A DNA stretch of 64,000 nucleotides from Halobacteriovorax sp. (GCA_002716825.1 PBCC01000001.1:13612-77611); one strand, 5' to 3'. Positions 9,676 to 19,966 are shown, counted from the stretch's first letter. Notes: generated by a model from the letters alone, not told the origin. Translations and numbers: made by a program.

Positions 9676-12600
9676 ATGTCACTTCTTGAGACCCATCCGG
9701 ACAGCTTTGTTCACTTGCACCTTCACACACAGTATTCACTACTTGATGGTGCAATCAGACTTCCAGATTTAATCAACCAAGCGAAGGAATGGAATATTCC
9801 GGCCATCGCACAAACTGATCACGGCAATATGTTTGGTGCGATTGATTTTTATACCCGCTGTAAGTCGGCCGGCATCAAGCCAATTCTTGGATCGGAAATT
9901 TATTTTACTCCTGGCTCTCGTTTTGATCGTTCGCCTTCAAAAAAAGCGAAATCAGTTTCTAACCAAGATGCCGAAGAAAGTTCACGCCAGATTCACCACC
10001 TCATTCTTCTTTGTAAGAACAACACAGGTTATGAAAATTTATGTAAGCTCTTATCTCAAGCTTATCTCGAAGGCTTTTACTACAAGCCACGCGCCGATCT
10101 GGATTTACTCAAAGAATTCTCAGAAGGTCTTATTTGTACAACGGCCTGTCTAAAAGGTGAGGTCGGTTACAACTTCTTCACCGACCAAGACGATAGGGCC
10201 AAGAAGGCGATTACAAAGCTTCACGATATTTTTGGTGATGACTTCTACTTAGAGGTTCAACAAAATGGCCTAGAAGAGCAAAAAATTGTGAACGAAAAAG
10301 TGATCGCTTATGCCAAGGAAAACGGCCTACAAGTTGTTGCGACCAATGATGCCCACTACATGACTAAAGAGGACGCGACCGCACAGGAAGTTCTTCTTTG
10401 TGTTCAAACAGGGAAAACTTACGCTGACGAAAACCGCATGCGTATGACGTCACAAGAATTCTATTACAAAAGTCCTGAAGAGATGCGTCGTGCTTTCGCC
10501 GATCATCAAGAGGCATGTGATAATACGCTTCGTATCGCCGATAAATGTAATGTGGAACTCAACTGGACAGATGATAAAGGAAATCAGATTTACCATCTTC
10601 CTGATTACCCAATTGAAACTGACGAAACGGTGGATGATTATTTCACGCGTATGTCTCATGAAGGTTTAGAAGCTAGATTTGCAGGTCCTCATTTTAGAAA
10701 GTTAGTTGAACAAGATAATTGGGAAAGTGAGCTTAAGCCGAAGTATTGGCAGCGTCTCAATGATGAAGTCAAAATGATCCTGCAAATGGGATTTCCTGGT
10801 TATTTCTTAATCGTATCGGATTTCATTAAGTGGTCTAAAGACAACGGAATTCCTGTCGGTCCAGGACGTGGTTCTGGTGCCGGCTCTTTGGTGGCTTACT
10901 CCCTCGATATTACCAACGTCGACCCACTTCCATACAATCTTCTCTTTGAGAGATTCATTAACCCTGAGCGTATCTCAATGCCTGACTTTGACGTCGACTT
11001 TTGTCAAGGTGGGCGCGGTCGAGTGATTGATTACGTCACGCAGAAATACGGCGAAGACCGTGTGGGACAGATTATTACGTTTGGTAAACTTCAAGCTAAG
11101 GCCGTTATTCGTGACGTCGCTCGTGTGTTTGCCCTTCCGTACTCAGAAGCGGACATGATTTCTAAGCTTATTCCTGAAGAGCTTGGCATTACATTAGATA
11201 AAGCGCTCGAGATGGAGCCAAAGCTTCGCGAGCTGATGGATACCGATCCAAAGATTCGCCAGATTATTAATATTTCGAAGCGACTCGAGGGACTTCTTCG
11301 CCACGCCTCGATTCACGCCGCTGGTGTTATTATCACCAACAAACCTTTGGTTTCTTATTGTCCTTTGTTTAAGGGTCGAGAAGGAGAGAAGGTTGTTCAG
11401 TTTGATAAAGACTTCTCAGAAAAAATCGGCCTTGTTAAATTCGACTTCTTGGGGCTAAAAACCCTTACTGTTATTGATCACGCTTCAAAGTTTATTAAGC
11501 GCGACTCTAATCCCGAATTTGATATTGAAGATATCGACCTTGAAGATAAAGAGGTTTACGACTTCATCGGCGATGGAGAAACAATTGGTGTCTTTCAGCT
11601 TGAAAGCTCCGGCATGATTGAGCTGTGTAAGAGAATCAAGCCCAACACACTCGATGATATTACAGCGATTAACGCTCTCTACCGCCCAGGTCCTCTTGAG
11701 TCGGGCATGGTTGATGACTTTATTGAAATCAAGCATGGTCGAAAAGAAATGACCTTCCCATTTGAAGATCTCGCACCAGTTCTCAAAGATACTTACGGTG
11801 TTATCGTTTACCAAGAACAGGTGATGAACGTCGCTCGTATCATCGGCGGCTACACCCTTGGTCAAGCCGATATGCTTAGACGTGCTATGGGTAAGAAGAA
11901 AATTGAAGAGATGGATCGACACCGTGAAATTTTCCGTCAAGGAGCGATCGAACGCGGCTATGATGAGAAAAAAGCCGTCGATCTATTTGAACTCATGGCC
12001 AAATTCGCGGCCTACGGATTTAACAAATCCCACGCTGTGGCCTACGCCCTCATTGCCTATCAGACGGCGTTTCTAAAGAGATACTATCCAGCAGCTTTTT
12101 TTGCAGGACTGCTTTCAACTGAACTTTCCAATATGGATAAAGTCACGGCTTATATCAACGATTGTCGCGGCCGTGGCATCCAGGTTCTCCCACCTGATGT
12201 GAATGAATCCATGTGGCTGTTTAACGTTGTCGAAGAGAATATTCGCTTTGGTATGGGAGCGGTGAAGAACGTTGTGGAGAATGCCGTCGAAGCGCTTATC
12301 CATGAACGCGAAGAAAATGGTCCTTTTGTTGGGTTTGTTGATTTTTGTGAGCGTGTAGATCTTAAGGCCGTAGGTAAAAGAGTTATTGAATCACTGATTA
12401 AAGTTGGTGGCTTCGATGGCTGTGAAAAAGAGCTCAATCGTAAAACCATGCTTGAAAATATGGAGTTGATTGTTGCTTATGCTCAAAAGAAGCAGGAAGA
12501 AAAGGCCTTAGGTCAAAGCAACCTCTTCGATCTTGATGCAGCAGCAACCGAGGACTCAAACCTTCAGCTTGATATTGCAGCAGTAGAAGACTTTGATGAA

Positions 12601-13272
12601 AAAGAGAAGCTCTCTTGGGAAGCTGCCTTGATGGGCATCTATGTTTCAGGCCATCCACTTGATCGCTTCGCCAATGTATTAAAGCAAATGTCTTCCATGA
12701 GTATCTCCGATGTACACGAGATCTCTGGTGGCGATAAAAGAGAGATGATGCTTGCCGGGCTGATTTCTGGTCGAAAAAATATCCTGACTAAAAAAGGCGA
12801 CAAAATGTGTTTCGCTACTTTAGAGGATCTGACGGGTAAGATTGAGTGCATTGTCTTCCCGAGAACATTTGCCGAATACGAGGAGATTTTGGCCGGAGAT
12901 GAGCCATTAATCATGGAAGGGCAGGTTAACTTAGCTGAGGAACCGAGGAAATTCTTCCCGACAAAAATTCAAAAACTTAAGGATCAAGCTGAAGAGCGCG
13001 TGACCGGAGTTCGTATCAGTGTCGAGCGCGAACAATTAAACGAGTCTCGACTCAAGCGCTTTAAACAAGTACTATTAAGCTACCGTGGAAGTGTTCCACT
13101 GCACATGATTGTTATTTCTGATCAAGACAAAGTTCGAATGCCATTTGGACAAGACTTTTTAGTGAATCCGACTCCCCAATTGGCCGCCAAGATTAACGAA
13201 GTCTTCCAAGGAAATAGTGTTCAGTTTGTAGTGGATGGAAAGTTGGAAGATGTTAGTGCATCTCAAATTTAA
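9676..13272 (+). CDS. dnaE: DNA polymerase III alpha subunit
   Basis: The replicative polymerase catalytic subunit, 1198 residues, which is near the usual length of DnaE. The N-terminal PHP domain is seen in FVHLHLHTQYSLLDGAIRL. The polymerase core includes GPGRGSGAGSLVAYSL and the catalytic aspartates in PDFDVDFCQGGRGRV. MRRAMGKKK-like fingers (MLRRAMGKKKIEEM) and a C-terminal OB-fold (about 1000-1080) follow. It opens a run of closely spaced plus-strand genes; the next gene begins eight bases after its stop. Confidence 0.97.
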   Translation: MSLLETHPDSFVHLHLHTQYSLLDGAIRLPDLINQAKEWNIPAIAQTDHGNMFGAIDFYTRCKSAGIKPILGSEIYFTPGSRFDRSPSKKAKSVSNQDAEESSRQIHHLILLCKNNTGYENLCKLLSQAYLEGFYYKPRADLDLLKEFSEGLICTTACLKGEVGYNFFTDQDDRAKKAITKLHDIFGDDFYLEVQQNGLEEQKIVNEKVIAYAKENGLQVVATNDAHYMTKEDATAQEVLLCVQTGKTYADENRMRMTSQEFYYKSPEEMRRAFADHQEACDNTLRIADKCNVELNWTDDKGNQIYHLPDYPIETDETVDDYFTRMSHEGLEARFAGPHFRKLVEQDNWESELKPKYWQRLNDEVKMILQMGFPGYFLIVSDFIKWSKDNGIPVGPGRGSGAGSLVAYSLDITNVDPLPYNLLFERFINPERISMPDFDVDFCQGGRGRVIDYVTQKYGEDRVGQIITFGKLQAKAVIRDVARVFALPYSEADMISKLIPEELGITLDKALEMEPKLRELMDTDPKIRQIINISKRLEGLLRHASIHAAGVIITNKPLVSYCPLFKGREGEKVVQFDKDFSEKIGLVKFDFLGLKTLTVIDHASKFIKRDSNPEFDIEDIDLEDKEVYDFIGDGETIGVFQLESSGMIELCKRIKPNTLDDITAINALYRPGPLESGMVDDFIEIKHGRKEMTFPFEDLAPVLKDTYGVIVYQEQVMNVARIIGGYTLGQADMLRRAMGKKKIEEMDRHREIFRQGAIERGYDEKKAVDLFELMAKFAAYGFNKSHAVAYALIAYQTAFLKRYYPAAFFAGLLSTELSNMDKVTAYINDCRGRGIQVLPPDVNESMWLFNVVEENIRFGMGAVKNVVENAVEALIHEREENGPFVGFVDFCERVDLKAVGKRVIESLIKVGGFDGCEKELNRKTMLENMELIVAYAQKKQEEKALGQSNLFDLDAAATEDSNLQLDIAAVEDFDEKEKLSWEAALMGIYVSGHPLDRFANVLKQMSSMSISDVHEISGGDKREMMLAGLISGRKNILTKKGDKMCFATLEDLTGKIECIVFPRTFAEYEEILAGDEPLIMEGQVNLAEEPRKFFPTKIQKLKDQAEERVTGVRISVEREQLNESRLKRFKQVLLSYRGSVPLHMIVISDQDKVRMPFGQDFLVNPTPQLAAKINEVFQGNSVQFVVDGKLEDVSASQI

Positions 13273-13280
13273 GGTACCGA

Positions 13281-14660
13281 ATGAATTTTAAAACTATAGT
13301 GACTCTCATTTTATTTTTCCTTGCAACATCTGTGAGCGCACAAACGACTGTCTCTGGTGAAGGGCGTTTTTATGCAGGAGATGATGACTCTCTAAGCTTT
13401 GTTAAAGCTCAGCTTCACTATCAAGCAGTACGCGATGTGATCTCAAAAGAGCTCAAAAGTATGGGACTTGATGATAAAGTTTTCTGGCAGCGCTATGAGA
13501 GCAAGTTTTCAGAATACTTTCAAAGTGTCGAAAAGCAGCTTAAAGAGAAATATGCTGATGCGAGTGGAGAAGTTCCAAAAGATAAGAAATTAGACTATGA
13601 AAAAGCATTGAGGGCCAAGAAGCTAGAGGCCATGTCGCGCTATGGACGAATTCAGGGCGTGATTACATCATACTCGGTTAAGCGCATGACGAGATCTCCT
13701 CAAAACCCGCAATCGCGATTTTATCAAATTGAGGCAAAGACTGATCGTCGCAGTGTCAATGAGCTTTATATTAAATTTACTTCTGATGAAGCTGATCGCA
13801 AGTACACTACACTATTTGTCACCGTCGACTTTGCTTTATCTCATATGACATGGACGGACACTGGCGTAGAGGTAGGCAGTGACTTCACTGATGTGGTTCG
13901 TGATCATTGGCGTAAATGGCTCGAAAATAAGTTTACCGGGCAGATCGATGAGATTGTCTTTACTGACGATACAATGCAAAGACAACTTCGAGAGTTTTTA
14001 CTCATTCCAAGAGACATAGAATTTAACCAACGACTTGAAAATGGGGACTCATCATTGTCCCGCTACGGCACAGGTCTGTGGCTGAAAATTAGTATGAAGA
14101 TGGATAAACTACGTGAGGATGAACTCTTAAAGAAACGTGAAATCTCTATTGACGGTGATGTACTCATGATAGAGCTCAGAACCAATCGTAGTATTGCTCA
14201 ATCAAACTTTGAGCCTGAGAAAAAGTTGTTTCACACTGAAGAAGCAAAGAGCTTTAGTTCATCTCTTGCTAGCATGGTTTATTCTAAGCCATTGCCAGCT
14301 TTTGAAGAGGCGAGAAGAGCTACACGTGAAATTTCTATGTCTAGGCAAGACTTTCACCTAAAAGTTGCTTCACTTACTTCTATACAAGACCTGCTAGACG
14401 TAGGAACTCTTCTCACTAACAAAGGTGTCGTTCATCAAGCTCGCACTGAAGTGGTGGGTTTTGATGGCTCAAAAGGAGTACTGAATATTTCTTTTAGAGG
14501 TGGGCGCCAGAATCTAACCAGCTTTCTAAGAGGTATCACAGGAGCTCCCCTAGGTAATGGAAAAGTTCTTCAGGTTAACCCGGAAAAGCCTACCGAGATG
14601 ACTTTAATGGTTATCGAGCAAAACGAGCAACCGACTAAAAATTCTAAAACATCAATTTAA
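13281..14660 (+). CDS. secreted protein, possibly FlgT N-domain-like
   Basis: A 459-residue secreted protein with signal peptide MNFKTIVTLILFFLATSVSA. After it comes TTVSGEGRFYAGDDDSLSFV and a helical segment, which recalls the N-terminal domain of FlgT, a flagellar assembly protein (a G-rich start then an A/Q-rich helix). The rest is not recognised. It sits directly before a lipoprotein with a FlgT/CsgG-like domain, 12 bases away, and the two may act as one envelope complex. The FlgT link is tentative and comes mainly from the neighbour. Confidence 0.5.
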   Translation: MNFKTIVTLILFFLATSVSAQTTVSGEGRFYAGDDDSLSFVKAQLHYQAVRDVISKELKSMGLDDKVFWQRYESKFSEYFQSVEKQLKEKYADASGEVPKDKKLDYEKALRAKKLEAMSRYGRIQGVITSYSVKRMTRSPQNPQSRFYQIEAKTDRRSVNELYIKFTSDEADRKYTTLFVTVDFALSHMTWTDTGVEVGSDFTDVVRDHWRKWLENKFTGQIDEIVFTDDTMQRQLREFLLIPRDIEFNQRLENGDSSLSRYGTGLWLKISMKMDKLREDELLKKREISIDGDVLMIELRTNRSIAQSNFEPEKKLFHTEEAKSFSSSLASMVYSKPLPAFEEARRATREISMSRQDFHLKVASLTSIQDLLDVGTLLTNKGVVHQARTEVVGFDGSKGVLNISFRGGRQNLTSFLRGITGAPLGNGKVLQVNPEKPTEMTLMVIEQNEQPTKNSKTSI

Positions 14661-14672
14661 GGACCGAATTGC

Positions 14673-15590
14673 ATGAAGTTTTTTAATATTTGCCTACTGT
14701 TAGTTTCATTGTTGGCATGTTCTAAACCAGTTATTCGTCGAGATAATGAAGGTCGAAGAGCTGGGCCACCGCCGACAAAAGGCTTTCAAAGTGTAAAAAA
14801 GAAAGTCGCACTTTTAACCTTCTTTAACGAAAGTCCCTATGGTGGCGAAGACTTAGGTATTGTCGCAACTGAAGAACTGAGGAAAGAACTTTCACGCACT
14901 GGTGAGTTTATCGTTGATCCTATGGCCATGAAGATTTTTGGCTCATCTAAAGAAGTATATGCCGGTGGTGGGGTTAAGCTTGTTCAACTGTCTCGTCGTG
15001 CCAAAATTGAAGGTGTGAACCTGGTTGTCTTTGGCCGGGTGGTTGAAGCGCGAGTTCGAGAAAAAACAGATGAAATTGGCTTTGTTAGAGAAACTAAAAG
15101 TTTTACTGAAGCTAAACTCGAGATCAGAATTTTTGATGTAAACAGCAATAAAGAAATCTACACCGAGACCTTGTCAGGTTACGCCGATGATCAAACCTAC
15201 CGCTTCTTTGCAGAGGACCGTGAAAATAGCGTTAATCAGCGTCGCGATCTACTCAGATACGGTGTTCGTGTTGCTGCTAGAAAAGCTGTGCCCAATATGT
15301 TGGATATTTCAAGAAAACTTGATTGGGTAGGGCGTGTTGCGAAAATTGTCGGTACAAGAATTTATGTTAACGCCGGTCGTGAAAGTGGTTTGCAAATAGG
15401 TGATGTGCTTAAGGTGCTCACTGAAGGGCAAGAAATCTTTGACCCAGAAACTGGAGCGTTGATCGGAGTATCTAAAGGTGAGATTAAAGGAACGATTGAA
15501 ATCATCGATTACTTTGGACCTGATGGCACCATTGCCATTCTCCACTCTGGTGGTTCAGTGCTTGATGGTGACTTTGTTCAGCTCTATTAA
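14673..15590 (+). CDS. lipoprotein with CsgG/FlgT-like domain
   Basis: A 305-residue lipoprotein: signal MKFFNICLLLVSLLAC with lipobox LLAC. The middle (VALLTFFNES to IYTETLSGYA) has the fold signature of CsgG/FlgT middle domains, which assemble into outer-membrane rings. The end (GRVAKIVGTRIYVNAGRES, then GLQIGDVLKV) matches the C-terminal domain of FlgT-type proteins. Probable location is the inner face of the outer membrane, with a role in flagellar basal rings or a secretion pore. It lies 12 bases after its partner at 13281. Confidence 0.65.
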   Translation: MKFFNICLLLVSLLACSKPVIRRDNEGRRAGPPPTKGFQSVKKKVALLTFFNESPYGGEDLGIVATEELRKELSRTGEFIVDPMAMKIFGSSKEVYAGGGVKLVQLSRRAKIEGVNLVVFGRVVEARVREKTDEIGFVRETKSFTEAKLEIRIFDVNSNKEIYTETLSGYADDQTYRFFAEDRENSVNQRRDLLRYGVRVAARKAVPNMLDISRKLDWVGRVAKIVGTRIYVNAGRESGLQIGDVLKVLTEGQEIFDPETGALIGVSKGEIKGTIEIIDYFGPDGTIAILHSGGSVLDGDFVQLY

Positions 15591-15599
15591 GACGCTTTA

Positions 15600-16673
15600 A
15601 TGAACACCTATAATTTATTCAAAAATATCGCTTTTAAACTCGATCCAGAATTGATTCATGAATTTTCAATGAAAAGCTTTGGGCTATTTCCCCGAGCTTT
15701 ATCTGGCTTATTTGCAACAGAAGATTTCAGACAAACCCATCAAATAGAGGTTGCAGGCCTTAAGTGGAGCTCTCCCGTGGGTTTAGCTGCAGGCCTGGAT
15801 AAAAATGCAGCGGCGATTGATTTTTTCTCAAGGCTTCCTTTTGGAGCTATCGAAGTTGGAACCGTCACTCCTAAAGCTCAAGAGGGAAATCCGAAACCAC
15901 GACTGTTTCGTCTTGTTGAGCAAGAATCACTGCTTAACCGTATGGGTTTTAATAATCACGGCATGAATGCAGTCCTTGATAATATTACATCACTTGAGCC
16001 CGCCTCTAGACCCGGCTGTCTTGGTGTAAACCTTGGTAAAAACAAGATAACACCGGCCGACAAAGCGGCAATCGACTATCAGGTGCTCTATAAAAAATTC
16101 TGTGACGTCGCCGACTATATGGTGATTAACGTTTCTAGTCCTAACACTCCCGGGCTTCGTGATCTTCAAGAGGAGAGTGCTCTGGCAGAAATTTTTGATG
16201 CTCTTGCCGATGTAAGACAGTTTAAAAATGTACCGCTCTTTTTAAAAGTGGCACCAGATCTTCCCGATCAAGGGCTCGATGCCTGCGTCTCAATTGCTAA
16301 AAAATATAAACTTGCCGGCTTGATTGCGACTAATACCACCATCATTCCAGACATTGGTGTTGGGGGAGTATCCGGTCAACTTCTTAAACAGAAATCAAAG
16401 CGTGTTCGAAGCTATCTGCTTGATAGACTTCGTGAAACACCACGGATCGAACTTATTGGAGTTGGTGGAGTCGCTAGCTTTGATGATGTATGGGAATTTT
16501 GGCGTGAAGGCGGCAGGGCCATGCAAGTCTATACAGGTTTTATCTACAAAGGACCTGGACTGCTAGTTGATATCTCTAAATCCATTGATGTCGTGTTGAA
16601 AAAGACAAATGCAAATGATCTTGCAGAGTTATTAAGTGATCATAAGAAACTTCCAGCGGATTGGCGCATGTGA
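15600..16673 (+). CDS. pyrD: dihydroorotate dehydrogenase, class 2
   Basis: Oxidises dihydroorotate to orotate in pyrimidine synthesis, using quinone, at the inner membrane. The 357 residues match class 2 length, with the N-terminal helical extension for membrane contact (residues 1-40). Flavin and substrate motifs are GLAAGLDKNAAAIDFF, NRMGFNNHG, VNVSSPNTPGLRDLQ-like (INVSSPNTPGLRDLQ) and GLIATNTT. The start ATG lies nine bases after the preceding gene. Its stop overlaps the next gene's GTG start. Confidence 0.95.
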   Translation: MNTYNLFKNIAFKLDPELIHEFSMKSFGLFPRALSGLFATEDFRQTHQIEVAGLKWSSPVGLAAGLDKNAAAIDFFSRLPFGAIEVGTVTPKAQEGNPKPRLFRLVEQESLLNRMGFNNHGMNAVLDNITSLEPASRPGCLGVNLGKNKITPADKAAIDYQVLYKKFCDVADYMVINVSSPNTPGLRDLQEESALAEIFDALADVRQFKNVPLFLKVAPDLPDQGLDACVSIAKKYKLAGLIATNTTIIPDIGVGGVSGQLLKQKSKRVRSYLLDRLRETPRIELIGVGGVASFDDVWEFWREGGRAMQVYTGFIYKGPGLLVDISKSIDVVLKKTNANDLAELLSDHKKLPADWRM

Positions 16674-18556
16674 AGTATTTGGCATTCTTTTTCTTTGCCA
16701 TTCCTATCATTCTTCACGCCTTGGACGGCGAGCTTGAACGAGCTTTATCATTTCCCGTATGGTTTCTTTTAACTCTTAGCCCCGCGATTATTCTAAGTCG
16801 CTTTAAGCTCTCTTGGTCGGTCTCACGAGTCATTGGTCTCTACCTTTTTGGGTTTCCATTTTTTCTCTTGTACACCTTTATTGAACTGCAATTTGTGGGA
16901 GGACTTTATTGGCTTATCGCTACTATCGCTATTGTGGTTCTTTATCGAGATCGAAAAAGGTTTAAGCAAGAGTGTTCGAGTATTTTAAAAACTGAACTGC
17001 TTTTCCTTTGCGTTTTTTCTAGTTTTTTGTTGATTAATTCATTTCACCCCGCCTTGTATTGGGGCGAAAAACCGATGGACTTGTCGCTGTTAGGATACTT
17101 CCTACGCTTTGATTATGGACCGATACAAGATCCTTGGGCCTTTGGAACATCTCTCCAGTACTATGCTTTAGGCTATTTTTCGTGGGCCCTGCCGGCTAGA
17201 GCAAGTTTAATGCCGCTTGAACAAGCTTATGTTTATACCATGGCCGCATTGCCTGCGCTGATGGCACTGGCTTCACTTGATTTTTTCAATGTTTTTAAGG
17301 CCAAGCATCGCTACACACTTTCAGCTCTTGTTCCATTTCTAGGTTCTCTTGGCGTCATCAATTCTTTTGCAAGCGCAACCTTCTCTGAGCCAATGAAAGG
17401 TTTTTGGTCTGCCACAAGACTTTTTACTCATAACCATTTTGCTGAGTTTCCACTTTGGTCCTTTCTTTTTTCTGATCTGCATCCCCACGTCATGGCCTAT
17501 CCAATAATTACTCTAGCTTTTTCTCTGATCATTGTTGCGAGCTTTAGGCCTCCAGGGGTTAAACTGGTTTGGAGTGTCGCTGCCTGCTTGTGTTTATTAC
17601 CTTGGCTCAATGCTTGGGACTTTCTTTTGCTGGCACCACTAGCATTTATAACTCTTGTCTTTCATGGCAAGGCAGTGATGACGAAGACAACTCTTTCTCT
17701 TTCTTTATTTATTGGTCTAAATGCTTTTTGTGCCTTTACTTTTTTAAGCTCAACCAGTCGAAACTCAATCTTTGAGTGGTCAGATTCTTCTGGCCTATAC
17801 GGTCTATTGCTTCACTTTGGAGTTTCGTTGCTGGCTAGCTTTATTGTTATCTTTAAAACGAAGAATAAAAGGCTATGGCCGGTCTTCTTCTATTTCTTCA
17901 CGGCAATTGTATTTTTTGATCACTTCGTGTTTATGGATAGAGTAAACACAGTCTTTAAATTCTTCACAAGTATTGGTCTACTGCTAAGTCTTTTCGTTTT
18001 AGTTTTGCCCGTTATTTTTCCTACAAGATGGGTAAAGAGTCTGATTGCAATATACTTTGTTTTTAATTTAAGCCTTATTCCTATGTTGATTGCTCCTGAA
18101 CATTTTCCGCTCAAGCGTCCAAGTCTTAAGGGACTAAATTTTTTAAAGTACTCACTTCCGTCTGATGCCGGCATTATTGAGTTCCTTGCTGATATTCCTG
18201 GAACTCCACTGGTTCTTGAATACCCTGGCAGTAGCTTTGATTATCAAGCGTCTCGCATTAGCAGTTATACAGGACTGCCCATCCTCTTAGGATGGGACAA
18301 TCATGTCGTTCTCAGGGGGAAGACATGGAAAGAGATTATGGCGCGCAAGCAGTGGATCCAGGCCATGTATGAAAGTACCGATGCCTTAAATATACACACA
18401 CAATTAAGGGATAAAGGTATCGATTATATTGTGGTTGGCCCAACGGAGAAGATTCATTATCACGAAGCGGGATTAAGTAAATTTGATCATTATAGTGGAT
18501 TTTTTAAGCTTGAAAAAACGAGCTTTCAAAGCAAGCTCTACCAGGTGATAAAATAA
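16670..18556 (+). CDS. DUF2298 (YYY) multi-spanning membrane protein
   Basis: A large membrane protein with about 13 hydrophobic helices and a soluble C-terminus. FPLWSFLFSDLHPHVMAYP is the hallmark of the DUF2298/YYY family, and the end (GWDNHVVLRGKTW, DYIVVGPTEK) also fits; such proteins are thought to be glycosyltransferase-like. The frame is open from a TTG at 16661, but the GTG at 16670 overlaps the pyrD stop (ATGTGA) and gives the natural start MKYLAFFFF, so I chose it. Function and substrate are unknown. Confidence 0.75.
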   Translation: MKYLAFFFFAIPIILHALDGELERALSFPVWFLLTLSPAIILSRFKLSWSVSRVIGLYLFGFPFFLLYTFIELQFVGGLYWLIATIAIVVLYRDRKRFKQECSSILKTELLFLCVFSSFLLINSFHPALYWGEKPMDLSLLGYFLRFDYGPIQDPWAFGTSLQYYALGYFSWALPARASLMPLEQAYVYTMAALPALMALASLDFFNVFKAKHRYTLSALVPFLGSLGVINSFASATFSEPMKGFWSATRLFTHNHFAEFPLWSFLFSDLHPHVMAYPIITLAFSLIIVASFRPPGVKLVWSVAACLCLLPWLNAWDFLLLAPLAFITLVFHGKAVMTKTTLSLSLFIGLNAFCAFTFLSSTSRNSIFEWSDSSGLYGLLLHFGVSLLASFIVIFKTKNKRLWPVFFYFFTAIVFFDHFVFMDRVNTVFKFFTSIGLLLSLFVLVLPVIFPTRWVKSLIAIYFVFNLSLIPMLIAPEHFPLKRPSLKGLNFLKYSLPSDAGIIEFLADIPGTPLVLEYPGSSFDYQASRISSYTGLPILLGWDNHVVLRGKTWKEIMARKQWIQAMYESTDALNIHTQLRDKGIDYIVVGPTEKIHYHEAGLSKFDHYSGFFKLEKTSFQSKLYQVIK

Positions 18557-18579
18557 GCACCACTCGCTGGGAGTGGTGC
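18557..18579 (-). terminator. hairpin terminator between convergent genes
   Basis: A nine-pair perfect stem, GCACCACTC with GAGTGGTGC around a five-base loop. On the minus strand it is followed by a T-rich run (TTATTTT), so it best serves clpP; on the plus strand it lacks a T run. It begins one base after the stop of the DUF2298 gene. Confidence 0.7.
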
Positions 18580-18589
18580 TGCGCAATCA

Positions 18590-19171
18590 TTAGAATTTAA
18601 TTTTATTTTCGATCGAATCAACAATGCCGTACTCAAGTGATTCTTGAGCATTCATCCAATAGTCACGATCAAAATCAGTCATAATTTGATCTAAACTCTT
18701 GCCACAATTATCAGCAAGAATCTTTGCACCAAGTTCCTTAGTTTTAAGGATCTGCTTCGCCTGAATTTGAATATCAGATGATTGACCATACATACCTTGG
18801 CCACCAATTGAAGGTTGATGAATCATCACGCGGCCACTTGGGAAAATACTACGTTTACCCTTAGCTCCACCGGAGAGAAGAAGTGATCCCATGCTAGCGG
18901 CTAAGCCCATGCAAACAGTGCGAACAGGAGCACTGATCATTTGCATCGTATCGTAAACGACCATGCCTGAAGTAACCACACCACCTGGTGAGTTAATGAA
19001 AAAAGTGATTTCTTTACCAGGATCCATCATTTCTAAGTAGAGCAGATCATTGGTAATTCTTTCAGCACTCTCATCGTGGACTGGGCCCCATAAAAAGATT
19101 TGTCTTCTTTCTAGGAACTTTTCACGGTGGCGTTGAAGGTTTTCAAATAGTTTCTCAATGGAATTACTCAT
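18590..19171 (-). CDS. clpP: ATP-dependent Clp protease proteolytic subunit
   Basis: The 193-residue serine peptidase that forms the proteolytic barrel of Clp. The catalytic triad is visible: Ser93 in GLAASMGSLLLSGG, His118 in GRVMIHQPS and Asp166 in MTDFDRDYW. The oxyanion segment FFINSPGGVV is also present. No clpX or tig gene is beside it, which differs from the common tig-clpP-clpX order. It stands alone with its own hairpin terminator at 18557. Confidence 0.95.
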   Translation of the reverse strand: MSNSIEKLFENLQRHREKFLERRQIFLWGPVHDESAERITNDLLYLEMMDPGKEITFFINSPGGVVTSGMVVYDTMQMISAPVRTVCMGLAASMGSLLLSGGAKGKRSIFPSGRVMIHQPSIGGQGMYGQSSDIQIQAKQILKTKELGAKILADNCGKSLDQIMTDFDRDYWMNAQESLEYGIVDSIENKIKF

Positions 19172-19264
19172 GGATTCTCCAGCTCTTTCTTTTAATTATA
19201 TCTACTTATCGGCGAGTTCAGATTTTTGTAGAGGAAATAATTCCCCTAGAGATTCACTCCAATA

Positions 19265-19966
19265 CTAAATATATTTTGGTCGTTGATCGTATTCGATAGG
19301 GTCTTCAAGCCCTGCTTGAGCAAAGCCTCTAAGCCTTAGGGCGCAAGAGTCGCAAACACCACAAGCCTTATCGCCTCGTGCATAACAAGACCACGAGTCG
19401 ATAATCGGAGCTTTTAACTCGAGTGCTTTTTTGACGATTTCGAACTTCTTCATCGTGATGACTGGAGTTATAACTTCGATATCTCCATCTTTGGTTCCTT
19501 CTTTAATCAAAGCATTGAGGGCCTTGTAATATGATGGGCGGCAATCGGGATAGCCGGAACTATCTTCATCAACGGCTCCAATATAAATCTTTTTTGCGCC
19601 AATGACTTCGGCCCAACTGACGGCCATAGAAACAATATGGGTATTTCTAAAGGGTACGTAGCTGTCGGGAATATCTTCCGAGTCACCTTTATACTTTTTA
19701 ACGTCAATCCCATCATCGGTTAATGAGCTGCCGCCAATTTGTTTTAAAAAAGTAACGTCGACAACCTTTCTAAGCTCTTTGGGGACGCCGTAATACTCAG
19801 CAATTTTGTGAAAGCACTGAAGTTCACGCTCTTCAGTTTTTTGACCGTAGTTTAAGTGCAGGAAAGCTAGGTGTTGATGTTTTTCGTGGGCCATGGCCGC
19901 GCTAAGAAGTGAATCCATTCCACCACTCACAAGCGCAATTGCTAGCGTGTTTTCTTTTTGGCTCAT
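19265..19966 (-). CDS. queC: 7-cyano-7-deazaguanine (preQ0) synthase
   Basis: Makes preQ0, the precursor of the tRNA base queuosine. The 233-residue protein has the PP-loop ATP motif ALVSGGMDSLLSAA and the zinc site near the C-terminus, CYARGDKACGVCDSC, four conserved cysteines. Its ATG overlaps the stop of the preceding phosphohexomutase gene by four bases (ATGA at 19963-19966). queG, the last step of the same pathway, lies at 35215 in this window. Confidence 0.95.
   Translation of the reverse strand: MSQKENTLAIALVSGGMDSLLSAAMAHEKHQHLAFLHLNYGQKTEERELQCFHKIAEYYGVPKELRKVVDVTFLKQIGGSSLTDDGIDVKKYKGDSEDIPDSYVPFRNTHIVSMAVSWAEVIGAKKIYIGAVDEDSSGYPDCRPSYYKALNALIKEGTKDGDIEVITPVITMKKFEIVKKALELKAPIIDSWSCYARGDKACGVCDSCALRLRGFAQAGLEDPIEYDQRPKYI

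Noticed and set aside
11485-11940. 151-codon minus-strand ORF inside dnaE
   Set aside because: Lies wholly opposite a certain gene, has no ribosome site and no family-like sequence.
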